The translations under genes were made by a program, and so were the position numbers. From assembly GCA_029251065.1 (NCBI GenBank), contig JAQXEB010000267.1, positions 1-6,171 of the forward strand: DNA of 6,171 nucleotides, read 5' to 3'. Under the pieces are notes generated by a model. The model ran no database searches and had not been told where the DNA came from. It saw only the letters and a list, made by a program, of their open reading frames with translations. The stretch is from Luminiphilus sp. Its GTDB lineage: Bacteria > Pseudomonadota > Gammaproteobacteria > Pseudomonadales > Halieaceae. Positions 5,880 to 6,171 of this stretch are shown piece by piece (positions within the stretch are counted from its first letter, which is position 1; every line of letters starts with the position of its first letter).

Positions 5880-6171
5880 ATAGTGTCGGGAATCTTCTTT
5901 TGAGACTCAAACCACGGGAGCGCCACAACTTTCGCCTCGACTCGCTCGCCGCGAATATCCAGCTGCACTTGGGTACCGGGCTCTGCGAGCTCGGTCGGGA
6001 CGTTCAACAGGGCAATGTTGTGTTCCAGGCGCGGCGAATAGCAGCAGCGGGTAATGTGCCCAACAACCTCGCCGTCGGAGTAGACGTCCCAAAACTTATC
6101 GTTCCCACCAATGGCCTCGCCTCCAAAATTGGCGCCGACTAACTTGCGCGGCGTCCCTTCTTGTTCAATTC
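5876..6171 (-). CDS. GcvT-like aminomethyltransferase/demethylase, C-terminal part (partial)
   Basis: The minus strand is open from the right edge of the window to a TGA at 5876-5878, giving 97 residues of the C-terminus of a longer protein; the start lies outside. The segment VYSDGEVVGHITRCCYSPRL (29-48) followed by EHNIALLNVP (49-58), a Pro-Gly turn, QLDIRGERVEAKVVALP (69-85) and WFESQKKIP matches the glycine-cleavage T-protein C-terminal beta-barrel. This barrel is shared by GcvT, sarcosine/dimethylglycine oxidising enzymes, DmdA and LigM/DesA-type O-demethylases, all of which pass a C1 unit to tetrahydrofolate. The tail alone does not tell which member this is. The Cys-Cys and the WFESQKKIP ending argue for a GcvT paralogue more than a canonical glycine-cleavage GcvT. 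It is transcribed toward the formaldehyde dehydrogenase gene, 261 bp away, so a shared C1 role is plausible but unproven. Confidence 0.8.
   Translation of the reverse strand, partial: IEQEGTPRKLVGANFGGEAIGGNDKFWDVYSDGEVVGHITRCCYSPRLEHNIALLNVPTELAEPGTQVQLDIRGERVEAKVVALPWFESQKKIPDTI

Noticed and set aside
5900..6142. 80-codon plus-strand open frame at the right edge
   Set aside because: It is antisense to the GcvT-like C-terminus, whose reading frame carries recognisable barrel-domain sequence.

Overview
The window is a compact stretch of bacterial chromosome, mid-50s percent GC by eye, with short or overlapping gene junctions and no mobile element, tRNA, rRNA or CRISPR. The glutathione-dependent formaldehyde pathway, Shine-Dalgarno starts and general protein character suggest a proteobacterium, most likely a marine-type gammaproteobacterium. 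That placement is an inference from gene content, not from a marker gene.

Left block, plus strand (1-2515): the tail of an unidentified gene (1-81) is followed six bases later by a NodU/CmcH-type O-carbamoyltransferase (88-1941). Next come an SxtJ-family membrane protein (1944-2363) and a 50-residue DUF5989 single-pass membrane protein (2363-2515). The last three genes are separated by 2 bp and by a 1-nt overlap, so they look like one translationally coupled unit. The same trio (carbamoyltransferase, SxtJ and a small membrane protein) recurs in other bacteria and includes the sxtI/J/K arrangement of saxitoxin clusters. The natural inference is a membrane-associated carbamoylation complex whose acceptor is unknown. 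No saxitoxin biosynthesis gene is present here.

Middle block, plus strand (2516-3647): a possible sigma70 promoter and a strong ribosome binding site precede an enoyl-CoA hydratase/isomerase-family protein with a GTG start (2581-3366). It is followed by an 84-residue protein with a Tat-like N-terminus and a C-terminal hydrophobic helix (3393-3647) that I cannot assign to a named family.

Right block, minus strand (3651-6171): this block converges on the middle block with only 3 bp between stop codons. In transcription order it holds the C-terminal part of a GcvT-like (aminomethyltransferase/demethylase fold) protein cut by the window edge (5876-6171), then a 261-bp gap with some secondary-structure potential and a doubtful short ORF. 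After the gap come glutathione-dependent formaldehyde dehydrogenase (class III ADH, 4508-5614) and S-formylglutathione hydrolase (3651-4508), which overlap by one base. The two enzymes together convert S-hydroxymethylglutathione to formate and free glutathione. A GcvT-type folate-dependent enzyme upstream is consistent with a local C1-metabolism neighbourhood in which demethylation generates C1 units or formaldehyde, but that link is inference.
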